Source: Oscillospiraceae bacterium (GTDB taxonomy: Bacteria > Bacillota_A > Clostridia > Oscillospirales > Oscillospiraceae). From it: a stretch of 27,358 nucleotides of DNA. The position numbers were made by a program, and so were the translations under genes. The notes beneath the pieces were generated by a model that was not told the DNA's origin, did not search any database, and saw only the letters and a program-made list of their open reading frames with translations. Positions 6,026 to 13,554 of this stretch are shown here, one piece after another (position 1 is the first letter of the stretch; every line of letters begins with the position of its first letter). The stretch spans positions 1 to 27,358 of the forward strand of contig JAFVPA010000047.1 of NCBI GenBank assembly GCA_017505505.1. Direction: 5' to 3'.

Positions 6026-8740
6026 TTATCCCTCCACAACTTCGTAATCTTCTGCAATAATGGCCTTTTTCAGCGCTTCATAATCCGCCGTTCCGGTGAC
6101 CGTAACGGTTTTGGCCGTCAAATCTGCCACAGCGGTCTCCGTGCCGGGGACGCTCATGCAGGCCTTTTCCACAGCGGCGGTGCAGTGGGAGCACATCATG
6201 CCGTTCACACGGATGACCAGGGGCTCTGCCTTGATCTCCTCCACAACTTCATAGTCTTCCGCGATAATGGCCCGTTTCAGTGCTTCATAGTCGGCATTTC
6301 CGGTAACCGTGACGGTTTTCGCTTCCAGATCCGCAACAGCCTTGGTGGTTCCGGGAACGCCCATGCATGCCTTCTCCACCGCGGCGGTGCAGTGAGAACA
6401 CATCATGCCGTTTACACGGATGACCTGAACCTGCTCCGGTTCTGCCTCCATAACCAGCGCTTCCGTCTCCACCTCACACGCACACTCTGCCGCAGGGATG
6501 GTCTTGGGCTTAAAGAACCGCAGCCGCAAGGCGTTGGACACCACAAAGACGCTGCTCATGCTCATGGCTGCCGCACCCAGCATGGGACTCAGTAGCAGAC
6601 CAAAGGGCAGATACAGCACGCCTGCCGCAACAGGGATGCCCAGGGTGTTATAGAAGAACGCCCAGAACAGATTCTCCCGGATATTGCGGATGGTGGCCTT
6701 GCTCAGCTCGATGGCACCGCTGACAGCAGCAAGAGAGCTGTTCATCAGAACGATGTCCGCGGATTCCATGGCGATATCAGTACCGGCCCCGATGGCCATA
6801 CCCACATCGGCAGTGACCAGCGCGGGAGCATCGTTGATGCCGTCGCCAACCATCAGAACACGGTGGCCTTCCTTTTGCAGCCTCTGGACCGCACCGGCCT
6901 TATCGGTGGGCAGAACATCGGAGATCACATGGGTGATCCCGGCCTTGGCGGCAATGGCCTTGGCGGTGACTTCGTTATCGCCGGTCAGCATGACCACATC
7001 CAGATGCAGGGCCTGCATGGCCTTAACGGCCTCCACGGAGTCGGCTTTCAGCACATCTGCGGCAGCAATGGTACCCAGATATTCTCCCCGCCCGTTGGCA
7101 AAGTGCAGCGGGGTCTTCCCCTGATTGGCCAGCTCGGGAAGGTTGGGTACGGTGACCCCCAGCTCCTCCATGAGCCGTCCGTTGCCGCCATAGCAGCGGA
7201 TCCCCTTAACGGTTCCGGCCACGCCCCGGCCGGGGAGGGTCTCAAAGTCTGTGACTTCGGGATATGCATTATTGCCCATCTTTTTTAGGATGGCCTTGGC
7301 AAAAGGATGCTCGGAACGGCTTTCCAGCGCAGCAGCGATCCGCATCAACTCGCCGGTATCGGCTTTTCCGGGAAGGATATCCGTGACCTCCGGCTTGCCG
7401 GTGGTGAGGGTTCCGGTCTTGTCCAGGACAACGGTATCGATATGGTGCAGATTTTCCAAGGCTTCGGCATTCTTAAACAGAACACCCATCTGGGCACCCC
7501 GACCGGTTCCCACCATGATCGCCACAGGAGTGGCCAGTCCCAGTGCGCAGGGACAGGAGATGACCAGTACAGAAATAGCACAGTTCAGAGCGAATTCCAG
7601 ATCATAGCCCGCCAGCATCCAGACTACGAAAGTCACAGCAGCAATGGTCATGACCACGGGAACAAAAATGCCCGCGATCTTATCCGCCAGCCGGGCAATG
7701 GGAGCCTTGGAGCCGCCGGCTTCCTCCACCATGCGGATGACCTGAGCCAGAGTGGTATCCTCGCCCACCTTGTCGGCCCGGAATTCCAGATAGCCCTCTG
7801 TGTTGATGGTAGCCGCCGCAACGGTATCTCCGGGGAGCTTCTCCACAGGAACGCTTTCGCCGGTGAGGGCGCTCTGGTCCACAGAGGCCCGGCCTTCCAA
7901 AACGGTTCCGTCCACAGGGATGCTGCCGCCGGAGCGGACGATGATGGTGTCGCCTACTTTGACTTCCTCTACCGGGATCTCCTGATCAATGCCGTTCCGC
8001 CGAACAGTCGCCGTCTTGGGGCTTAAATCCATCAGAGCCCGGATGGCATCACCGGTACGGCCCTTTGCCCGCGTCTCCAGGAACTTGCCCAGGGTAATCA
8101 GCGTCAGGATCATGGCAGCGGATTCAAAGTACAGGTTTTCACTGTACATCTTCACCACATCCCAGTCCCCGTGGCCCATACCCCAGGCCATACGGAACAG
8201 GGCCACCACACCGTAAACCAGAGAAGCAATGGAGCCCACCGCGATCAGAGAATCCATATTCGGTGCCTTGTTCCACAAAGCCTTCAGGCCCCGGCTGTAA
8301 TACACCCGGTTCAGGTACACGGCAGGCAGTGTCAGGAAGAACTGCAGCAGCGCCGCCACCAGAGCATTTTCAATGCCATGGTACCAGTGGGGTGCAGGCA
8401 GACCAACCATATGACCCATGGTAAAGTACATCAGAATGATCAGGCTGATGGAAGAGCCGATGATCCGCTTCTTCATCTCCTTCAGGGCATCCTCCTGAGG
8501 ATTTTTTTCTTCCTTTTTCACGGTCTTCTGTTCCCCAGGAACGAAGGCGCCATAACCGGCCTTGGTGACAGCCTGGATAATGGCCGCAGTGACCTCCGGA
8601 GATTCGGCTTCCACCTGCATGGTCCCGGCCAGAAGATTCACTTCCGCCTTTTCCACGCCGGGGACCGCATTGGTGACCTTCTCCACACGGGCCGAGCAGG
8701 CCGCGCAGGTCATGCCGGTAACATTGAATTTCAGCTTCAT
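6026..8740 (-). CDS. copA: Copper-translocating P1B-type ATPase with one N-terminal and two C-terminal HMA domains
   Basis: A 904-aa ATP-driven Cu+ exporter. In order: N-terminal HMA domain with GMTCAAC (Cys12, Cys15); TGES in the actuator domain; SCPCALGLATP with the membrane metal site CPC at 396-398; the phosphorylated Asp440 in DKTGTLT; SEHP in the nucleotide domain; GDGINDAP at 632-639. After the last membrane helices come two more HMA domains (CSHC at 781-784 and 850-853), almost identical and 69 residues apart. Known CopA proteins usually carry HMA domains only at the N-terminus, so this tail is unusual. ATG 8740 is preferred (GAGGG 6 nt upstream) over earlier in-frame starts. Divergent from an HxlR regulator; the hydrolase follows 2 nt behind. 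Confidence 0.93.
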   Translation of the reverse strand: MKLKFNVTGMTCAACSARVEKVTNAVPGVEKAEVNLLAGTMQVEAESPEVTAAIIQAVTKAGYGAFVPGEQKTVKKEEKNPQEDALKEMKKRIIGSSISLIILMYFTMGHMVGLPAPHWYHGIENALVAALLQFFLTLPAVYLNRVYYSRGLKALWNKAPNMDSLIAVGSIASLVYGVVALFRMAWGMGHGDWDVVKMYSENLYFESAAMILTLITLGKFLETRAKGRTGDAIRALMDLSPKTATVRRNGIDQEIPVEEVKVGDTIIVRSGGSIPVDGTVLEGRASVDQSALTGESVPVEKLPGDTVAAATINTEGYLEFRADKVGEDTTLAQVIRMVEEAGGSKAPIARLADKIAGIFVPVVMTIAAVTFVVWMLAGYDLEFALNCAISVLVISCPCALGLATPVAIMVGTGRGAQMGVLFKNAEALENLHHIDTVVLDKTGTLTTGKPEVTDILPGKADTGELMRIAAALESRSEHPFAKAILKKMGNNAYPEVTDFETLPGRGVAGTVKGIRCYGGNGRLMEELGVTVPNLPELANQGKTPLHFANGRGEYLGTIAAADVLKADSVEAVKAMQALHLDVVMLTGDNEVTAKAIAAKAGITHVISDVLPTDKAGAVQRLQKEGHRVLMVGDGINDAPALVTADVGMAIGAGTDIAMESADIVLMNSSLAAVSGAIELSKATIRNIRENLFWAFFYNTLGIPVAAGVLYLPFGLLLSPMLGAAAMSMSSVFVVSNALRLRFFKPKTIPAAECACEVETEALVMEAEPEQVQVIRVNGMMCSHCTAAVEKACMGVPGTTKAVADLEAKTVTVTGNADYEALKRAIIAEDYEVVEEIKAEPLVIRVNGMMCSHCTAAVEKACMSVPGTETAVADLTAKTVTVTGTADYEALKKAIIAEDYEVVEG
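6029..6435 (-). repeat. Tandem 207-bp duplication coding for two HMA domains
   Basis: The 3' end of copA contains two consecutive copies of a 207-bp unit (for example catcatgccg at 6194 and again at 6401). The translations differ at only a few positions (GVPGTTKA versus SVPGTETA), and silent differences are scattered, which indicates a duplication that is not brand new. Confidence 0.85.
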
Positions 8741-8827
8741 ATGCATCCCTCTTTTCTTAAATATCATTATCTATGATTTTGTGAGAAAAATCAATAGGGA
8801 TTGACCTTCCCACCATCCTGTGTTACT

Positions 8828-8855
8828 ATTTTACCATACGATAGCAAATGCGCAA
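8828..8855 (-). promoter_or_regulatory. Probable copA promoter
   Basis: On the minus strand TTGCGC (8855-8850), 16-nt spacer, TAAAAT (8833-8828). It lies in the copA-hxlR intergenic region, next to the inverted repeats that may bind the regulator. Confidence 0.55.
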
Positions 8856-8858
8856 GTA

Positions 8859-8892
8859 CGCACTATTTTGTGCGATACTACCCTTTTGGGTA
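8859..8892. promoter_or_regulatory. Pair of inverted repeats between copA and the HxlR gene (candidate operators)
   Basis: CGCAC-TATTTT-GTGCG (8859-8874) and TACCC-TTTT-GGGTA (about 8878-8891). Both sit upstream of the regulator start and just behind the copA -35 hexamer. HxlR proteins bind short dyads as dimers; that these are the sites is inference. Confidence 0.45.
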
Positions 8893-8909
8893 CTGTAGGA
8901 GGAATGGTT

Positions 8910-9296
8910 ATGGAAGCCAAGGACAACTGCCCTGTGGAAGCGACGCTGGACCTGATCGGCGGAAAATATAAGGCCCTGATCCTCTGGCATCTGTCGGATG
9001 GGACCCTGCGGTTTTCCGAGCTGCGCCAGCGGATCACCAAAGCCACCCCCAAGATGCTGACCCAGCAGCTGCGGGAGCTGGAAAGTCAGGAGCTGATCCA
9101 CCGTGAGGTATATCCTGTGATCCCACCCAAAGTAGAATATTCTTTGACTGAGACAGGTCGAAGCCTGATGCCGATTTTAGTGGCTATGCGGGACTGGGGT
9201 GCGGAATATCTGCGGAGCCAGGATCAGGAGCCCTGCTGTTTTATGATGGATTCGGACCCTGTTTCCAAATGTTCCTGCTGCGAGGAACAGGATTGA
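8910..9296 (+). CDS. HxlR-family transcriptional regulator with Cys-rich C-terminal tail
   Basis: A 128-aa winged-helix protein. [23 protein letters not shown] followed by [10 protein letters not shown] and [12 protein letters not shown] are the classic HxlR (MarR-like) DNA-binding core, including the N-terminal Cys7 used in redox-sensing members. The C-terminal 20 residues hold CC at 109-110 and CSCC at 121-124, a feature not required by the fold and reminiscent of metal-thiolate tails such as that of the copper repressor CopY. ATG 8910 has AGGAGG 7 nt upstream; the ATG at 8904 is too close. Divergent from copA, so a copper-responsive role is a reasonable but untested inference. Confidence 0.88.
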   Translation: MEAKDNCPVEATLDLIGGKYKALILWHLSDGTLRFSELRQRITKATPKMLTQQLRELESQELIHREVYPVIPPKVEYSLTETGRSLMPILVAMRDWGAEYLRSQDQEPCCFMMDSDPVSKCSCCEEQD

Positions 9297-9307
9297 TACG
9301 ATTTTTC

Positions 9308-9335
9308 TTGTATTTTTTTGCAGGCATGCTATACT
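9308..9335 (+). promoter_or_regulatory. Promoter of the ThrE-type exporter gene
   Basis: TTGTAT (9308-9313), 16-nt spacer, TATACT (9330-9335), 29 nt before the ATG. Confidence 0.55.
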
Positions 9336-9364
9336 GATTCTATTCTGTATTTCGAGGTATTTTT

Positions 9365-10594
9365 ATGGATTACAATACCTTACTGGATCTGGCAACGGAT
9401 CTGGGCTATGAGCTGGCCATGGCCGGTGCAGAGACCTTCCGGGTGGAGGAAAGCATCAGCCGTGTTTTGGCCGCCTACGGCGTGGAGGCGGAGGTCTTTG
9501 CCATCCCCAATTATCTGGTAGTCAGCATCCTTACAGAAGACGGTACCCCTATTACCCGGATGCGCCGCATCGGCCACCATGGCAACGATCTGGACGCTGT
9601 GGAAAAGTTCAGCGGCCTGAGCCGGGCTTTCTGCAACCGGAAGCCCGAACCCAAAGAGGGCTTGAAGTGGTTCGATGCCGTCCGTGAGAAGCTCTCCACC
9701 TACTCTGCGCCAATGCTGTATCTTGGTTACTTTCTGGGTGCGGGCGGTTATGGCATGTTCTTCGGCGGTAATCTGGTGGACGGTCTTTGTGCAGGCATCT
9801 GCGGTATGCTGGTTGGCTTCGTCAGCCTGTTTCTGGACAAGCGGAAGGCCAACCAGTTCTTCCGCACCATCGCCAGCGCCTTCCTTATGGCCCTGCTGGC
9901 CTATGCCATGGGTGCGTATGGCATCACCCGGAATCCCGATGCCGTCACCATCGGTGCTCTGATGATCCTGGTACCAGGCCTGTTATTCACCAATGCCATG
10001 CGGGATATCATTTACGGTGACACCAATTCCGGCGTCAACCGTATCGTCCAGGTGTTCCTGGTGGCCATGGCTATCGCCCTGGGTACCGCCTCAGCCTGGA
10101 ATGTGGCCTCCCTCCTGTGGGGCACCCCTGTTTCTGTTGCGGGTGTCCAGTATTCTCTCATTTTCCAGTGTCTGTTCGCCTTCATCGGCTGCGTAGGCTT
10201 CATGATCCTGTTTAACGTCCATGGAAAAGGCGGCTGGCTGTGCGCCTTGGGCGGTACATTAGCCTGGGCAGTTTATCTCATCGCCCAAAAAGTAAGCGGC
10301 AGCGATATTACCGCCTATTTCTGGTCCGCTTTGTTCTCTTCTTTGTATTCCGAGGTCATGGCCCGCATCCGGAAATATCCGGCCATCTCCTACCTGGTCA
10401 TCTCCATTTTCCCCATGATCCCCGGCGCAGGTGTTTATTACACCATGAACTACGCTGTACAGGGCCAAATGGACCTGTTCGCCCAAAAGGGTATGTTCAC
10501 CGCCGCCATTGCCGGCATCATGGCCGTTGGCATTTTGTTGGGATCTACCGGATTCCGGATGTATTCCGATTGGAAACAGCATAAAAAAATGTAG
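9365..10594 (+). CDS. Threonine/serine exporter, ThrE family (fused N and C halves)
   Basis: A 409-aa protein with a soluble N-terminal region (LATDLGYELAMAGAETFRVEESI; GVEAEVFAIPNYL) and about ten membrane helices. The N half matches the ThrE/YjjP domain (DUF1212) and the C half, starting near residue 260 after a short linker, matches the ThrE_2/YjjB domain. In many Firmicutes these are two separate genes; here they are one chain, as in Corynebacterium ThrE. The family exports threonine and serine using the proton gradient. GAGG lies upstream of ATG 9365 with a longer than usual spacing. Single-gene unit with its own promoter and terminator. Confidence 0.88.
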   Translation: MDYNTLLDLATDLGYELAMAGAETFRVEESISRVLAAYGVEAEVFAIPNYLVVSILTEDGTPITRMRRIGHHGNDLDAVEKFSGLSRAFCNRKPEPKEGLKWFDAVREKLSTYSAPMLYLGYFLGAGGYGMFFGGNLVDGLCAGICGMLVGFVSLFLDKRKANQFFRTIASAFLMALLAYAMGAYGITRNPDAVTIGALMILVPGLLFTNAMRDIIYGDTNSGVNRIVQVFLVAMAIALGTASAWNVASLLWGTPVSVAGVQYSLIFQCLFAFIGCVGFMILFNVHGKGGWLCALGGTLAWAVYLIAQKVSGSDITAYFWSALFSSLYSEVMARIRKYPAISYLVISIFPMIPGAGVYYTMNYAVQGQMDLFAQKGMFTAAIAGIMAVGILLGSTGFRMYSDWKQHKKM

Positions 10595-10617
10595 GACTGT
10601 CGTCCTACATTTTTTAT
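10587..10617. terminator. Bidirectional terminator between the exporter and sirtuin genes
   Basis: ATGTAGGAC (10589-10597) / GTCCTACAT (10602-10610), a perfect 9-bp stem with a TGTC loop. It has six T after it on the plus strand and an A run before it that serves the converging sirtuin gene. Confidence 0.85.
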
Positions 10618-11331
10618 TTATAGTTGCGAAAACACCGCTCCCAAACTTTCATGCAGCACCAGATCTGCCTGTCTGTCATAAGGCGTTGCATCCCGGTTGA
10701 TGAGAACCAGACGGTTGCCCCGGTAGTATTCGATCAGTCCCGCCGCCGGGTATACCGTCAGACTGGTACCGGCCACAATCAAAAGATCCGCGTTGTAAAT
10801 GGCCCGGACGCTCTTTTCAATGGTATTCTGATCCAAACCTTCCTCATAGAGAACTACGTCCGGTTTTACAATACCACCGCAGTCACACCTGGGAATCCCG
10901 GTGGAATCCTTGATAAATTCCGCACTGTGGAATTTTCCGCAGCGGGTGCAGTAATTCCGCAGGACACTGCCGTGAAGCTCGTAGACTTTCTTGCTGCCCG
11001 CCTTCTGATGCAGGCCATCGATGTTCTGAGTCACCACAGCGGAAAGCTTCCCCTGTTCCTCCCACCTTGCCAGCACCTTATGGGTGATGTTGGGTTCAAA
11101 CCCCAGCGGAAGCATTTTCTCCCGGTAAAACCGGAAGAAATATTCTGGCCTGCGCTCATAGAAGCTATGGCTGATGATAGTTTCCGGGGGATAGTCGAAT
11201 TTCTGATTATACAGGCCATCCACACTCCGGAAGTCCGGTATCCCGGATTCGGTACTTACTCCGGCTCCACCGAAAAAGACGATGCGGCTGCTTTCTGAGA
11301 TCCAGCGTTTTAACGTTTCGATTTTCTCCAT
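10618..11331 (-). CDS. NAD-dependent protein deacylase (sirtuin, SIR2 family)
   Basis: A 237-aa class U/III-type bacterial sirtuin that removes acyl groups from lysine using NAD+. GGAGVSTESGIPDFRS near residue 20 is the NAD-binding loop. TQNIDGLHQKAG and ELHGS hold the catalytic His; VKPDVVLYEE and AGTSLTVYPAA complete the Rossmann part. Four zinc ligands are visible: Cys128, Cys131, Cys149 and Cys151. ATG 11331 has GGAGGGG 6 nt upstream and opens with an ordinary helix; the frame extends to 11379 without an RBS. Monocistronic; it converges on the ThrE-type exporter at a shared terminator. Confidence 0.92.
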   Translation of the reverse strand: MEKIETLKRWISESSRIVFFGGAGVSTESGIPDFRSVDGLYNQKFDYPPETIISHSFYERRPEYFFRFYREKMLPLGFEPNITHKVLARWEEQGKLSAVVTQNIDGLHQKAGSKKVYELHGSVLRNYCTRCGKFHSAEFIKDSTGIPRCDCGGIVKPDVVLYEEGLDQNTIEKSVRAIYNADLLIVAGTSLTVYPAAGLIEYYRGNRLVLINRDATPYDRQADLVLHESLGAVFSQL

Positions 11332-11401
11332 GCTATCCCCTCCTATATCTATCATACTCCATTTTCTTCCGGGATTCAATAAAAATCCCCCTTATTTTCC
11401 G

Positions 11402-11430
11402 TTGACAAACAGGAAAAAGGAGGGTATACT
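11402..11430 (+). promoter_or_regulatory. Strong sigma-A promoter with no protein gene behind it
   Basis: TTGACA (11402-11407), 17-nt spacer, TATACT (11425-11430). Predicted start near 11437. Downstream on the plus strand there is only the structured 135-nt stretch ending at the terminator 11542-11573. Confidence 0.8.
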
Positions 11431-11436
11431 GAATAT

Positions 11437-11575
11437 AGAAAAGGTGCTGCCGGATCACGGTCAGCCCTCCAAGTTAACGATGGTGATCGCCGTACTTGCT
11501 AGGGTGCCGGCGGTCACTTCTTTATTTGCATTATATACAGCAAAACGGAGCAGATTGAACTGCTCCGTTTTTTAC
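11437..11575 (+). ncRNA. Candidate structured small RNA of unassigned family
   Basis: About 135 nt between a near-consensus promoter and a strong terminator, with no ORF worth calling. The transcript can fold into a long rod. AAGGTGCTGCCGG near 11441 pairs with CCGGCGGTCACTT near 11500 (one bulge, one mismatch). Inside, CAGCCCT pairs with AGGGTG (one bulge) and CAAGT with ACTTG, capped by a small GG/CC hairpin. I compared it by eye with SRP RNA, 6S RNA, T-box and common riboswitch cores and saw no match; in particular the SRP GGAA-loop motif is absent. It lies on the strand opposite to both neighbours. Confidence 0.55.
11542..11573. terminator. Bidirectional terminator shared by trmD and the small RNA
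   Basis: AAAACGGAGCAG (11542-11553) / CTGCTCCGTTTT (11560-11571), 12-bp perfect stem, ATTGAA loop, T run on both strands. The trmD stop at 11572 touches the stem. Confidence 0.9.
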
Positions 11576-12321
11576 TCGCTTTGTGCATCCTCTGCTTCCA
11601 TCTCTTTCAGCAGCTTTTTATCCTGCTTGGAGGAAAGATCCAGCTTGGCATACATATCCGGGCGCCGCTCTCTTGTGCGGCGGAGGGACTGTTTTCTGCG
11701 CCACTGGCGGACCTTTTCGTGGTTGCCGGATGTTAGGATCTGGGGAATCTCCCGGCCGTGCCAGACAGCGGGACGGGTATACTGGGGGTATTCCAGCAGG
11801 CCGTTGAAGTGGCTTTCGTCCTCAAAGCACTCCGGGTCCGCCAGGACACCGGGAACCATGCGGCAAACCGCATCGGTAACGGCCATGGCGGCGATTTCAC
11901 CACCAGTGAGAACAAAGTCGCCCAGAGAAATTTCTTCATCTACACATTCGTCGATAAACCGCTGGTCAATGCCTTCGTAGTGGCCGCAAACGATAATAAT
12001 GTTCTCCATCTTGCTTAACCGGATGGCATCCGCCTGCTTGAAGGTGTGGCCGCAGGGGGACATATAGATGGTGTGCACCGGGCCCCCGGCTTCGTCGCAA
12101 ACTGCCTCCCAGCAGCGGTACAACGGGTCCGCAGTCATCACCGCGCCCCGGCCGCCGCCGTAGGGATAGTCGTCCACCTGATTCTGCTTGTTGGCAGTAT
12201 AGTCCCGGATCTGATGGGTACCGATCTGGATGAAGCCCCGCTCCTGGGCCCGGCCCAGAATGCTTTCCGACAGCACATCTCCCAACGTCTCCGGAAACAG
12301 GGTCAGAATATCAATTCTCAT
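11572..12321 (-). CDS. trmD: tRNA (guanine37-N1)-methyltransferase
   Basis: A 249-aa TrmD, which methylates G37 next to the anticodon using SAM and so prevents frameshifts. MRIDILTLFPETL is the standard N-terminus; DDYPYGGGRGAVM and the trefoil-knot SAM site (LTGGEIAAMAVTDAVCRMVPGVL) are intact, and ESHFNGLLEYPQYTRP is the target-binding segment. The start ATG 12321 lies 11 nt inside the 3' end of rimM, with GAGGG from the rimM coding sequence as ribosome site, so translation is coupled. Length is at the family norm. Confidence 0.96.
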   Translation of the reverse strand: MRIDILTLFPETLGDVLSESILGRAQERGFIQIGTHQIRDYTANKQNQVDDYPYGGGRGAVMTADPLYRCWEAVCDEAGGPVHTIYMSPCGHTFKQADAIRLSKMENIIIVCGHYEGIDQRFIDECVDEEISLGDFVLTGGEIAAMAVTDAVCRMVPGVLADPECFEDESHFNGLLEYPQYTRPAVWHGREIPQILTSGNHEKVRQWRRKQSLRRTRERRPDMYAKLDLSSKQDKKLLKEMEAEDAQSE

Positions 12322-12802
12322 CGCTGCGCATGCCCTCAATCAGCTTGACCTGCATGGTATTGGCTTCCATGTCAGTCTCCAGGATGAACTGCTTCACAGC
12401 AGGGATCATATACTCATACTGACCTTTCACCACGTAGACAGAGTTACCGGGATAGTCCAGCACCTCGGTGATCTTGCCGATCTTCTCGCCTTCGGCATAG
12501 ACCTCCACGCCGACCAGCTCAGCAGCGAAGATCACCTCATCATCGATATCTTCCCGGTACAGCTCGATGACCTTGCCCCGCATGGCCTGAGCGGCTTCCA
12601 CGGTGTCGATACCGGACAGTTTCACCAGATTGCAGGTCTTCTGGACACGAACCTGCTCCATGGTGTAATCCTTACCCGCAATGCGGCAGCGGTCAAACTC
12701 GCACAGCATCTCCGGGTCATCCAGCCAGCACAGGACCTTCACTTCGCCGCGAACACCGTGGGTAGTAACGATCTCACCGGCTTCAATATATTGGAGTTTC
12801 AT
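12311..12802 (-). CDS. rimM: 16S rRNA processing / 30S maturation factor RimM
   Basis: A 163-aa RimM, which binds ribosomal protein uS19 and helps the 30S head to mature. The N-terminal beta-barrel contains AGEIVTTHGVRGEVKV; the C-terminal PRC-barrel-like half contains ELVGVEVYAEGEKIG and VLDYPGNSVYVV. ATG 12802 has GGGAGG 7 nt upstream. It overlaps trmD by 11 nt. Upstream lies a 176-nt structured gap with a terminator for khpA, so rimM-trmD may have its own promoter, although I see only a TATAAA box (around 12855) without a good -35. Confidence 0.95.
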   Translation of the reverse strand: MKLQYIEAGEIVTTHGVRGEVKVLCWLDDPEMLCEFDRCRIAGKDYTMEQVRVQKTCNLVKLSGIDTVEAAQAMRGKVIELYREDIDDEVIFAAELVGVEVYAEGEKIGKITEVLDYPGNSVYVVKGQYEYMIPAVKQFILETDMEANTMQVKLIEGMRSDEN

Positions 12803-12867
12803 AAATATACCTCCCAAATCGCCATAAAGCGATGACTTCTCAAATTATCATTCGTTTTATACTGTAC

Positions 12868-12910
12868 CACTGGTCGAGGGGCCCAAAGGATGTTGGTCCT
12901 CTGCCCAGTG
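12868..12910. other. Nested inverted repeat in the rimM leader
   Basis: CACTGG (12868-12873) pairs with CCAGTG (12905-12910), and inside it GAGG (12876-12879) pairs with CCTC (12898-12901). A second small hairpin, GTCGGC-CCAT-GCCGAC, lies at 12928-12943. They may be regulatory structures or remains of a palindromic repeat; no match to a known leader. Confidence 0.4.
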
Positions 12911-12948
12911 TTGGTAACGAATTGGCTGTCGGCCCATGCCGACACGAA

Positions 12949-12976
12949 AAATGCGTGGCTTACGCCACGCATAATC
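12949..12976 (-). terminator. Terminator behind khpA
   Basis: ATGCGTGGC (12951-12959) / GCCACGCAT (12964-12972), perfect 9-bp stem with a 4-nt loop and TTTTTCG after it on the minus strand. It separates rpsP-khpA from rimM-trmD. Confidence 0.85.
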
Positions 12977-12978
12977 GT

Positions 12979-13209
12979 TTAATCCACGATTTCGACCGTG
13001 ACCTTTTCGCCAGTGCGCTGGGCTACAGTCTTAATAATGGTACGGATTTCTTTGGCGATCCGTCCCTGGCGGCCGATCACCTTGCCCATGTCGCCTTCTG
13101 CAACACGCAGCTCCAGCACCTTGCCGTCCTCGTCTTCGATTTCGGTAACGGTGACTGCCTCAGGATCGTCCACCAGATTCTTTGCCATATACAGCAAAAG
13201 CTCTTTCAT
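12979..13209 (-). CDS. khpA: KH-domain RNA-binding protein KhpA
   Basis: A 76-aa single KH domain protein (YlqC/KhpA). The RNA-binding loop is GKVIGRQG at residues 42-49 (GxxG motif), followed by RIAKEIRTIIKTVAQ. In Firmicutes it works with KhpB/EloR as an RNA chaperone that affects cell elongation. ATG 13209 has GGAG 9 nt upstream. It follows rpsP by 23 nt and is ended by its own terminator, the usual rpsP-khpA arrangement. Confidence 0.94.
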   Translation of the reverse strand: MKELLLYMAKNLVDDPEAVTVTEIEDEDGKVLELRVAEGDMGKVIGRQGRIAKEIRTIIKTVAQRTGEKVTVEIVD

Positions 13210-13232
13210 TGTGGGCTTCTCCTTTGGGGATC

Positions 13233-13472
13233 TTACAGGACACCAGCGTTCTTCAGCAGGCCACGGACGGTATCGGTGGGCTGTGCGCCGTTCTTGATCC
13301 AGTTCTGAGCCTTCTCAACATCAACATTGATGGTAGCGGGCTGGGTCAGGGGATTGTAAGTGCCGATCTCCTCGATGCAGCGGCCATCGCGGGGAGAACG
13401 AGCATCAGCAACAACGATACGGTAGAAAGGAGCCTTCTTAGCACCCATTCTTCTCAGTCTGATCTTAACCAT
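13233..13472 (-). CDS. rpsP: 30S ribosomal protein bS16
   Basis: A 79-aa S16 with the standard beginning [20 protein letters not shown] and [11 protein letters not shown]. It is an assembly protein of the 30S body. ATG 13472 has GGAGGTG 8 to 10 nt upstream. The upstream gap to ffh (174 nt) contains an 84-bp palindromic repeat, so rpsP-khpA may be transcribed separately or by read-through from ffh. No canonical promoter could be pinned down; the short duplicated TAATAATCTA (13490-13512) sits in the leader. Confidence 0.96.
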   Translation of the reverse strand: MVKIRLRRMGAKKAPFYRIVVADARSPRDGRCIEEIGTYNPLTQPATINVDVEKAQNWIKNGAQPTDTVRGLLKNAGVL

Positions 13473-13554
13473 GAGAGTTTCACCTCCATAATAATCTAAA
13501 GTAATAATCTATATCGCAAAGCACTTTGCTTTCAGCGAACGTTGTATTCTCCAC

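Noticed and set aside
11437..11541. SRP RNA, 6S RNA, T-box or riboswitch identity for the orphan RNA
   Set aside because: The rod shape is suggestive, but the SRP GGAA loop, the T-box AGGGTGG box and the common riboswitch cores are not present; no downstream gene lies on that strand to be controlled.
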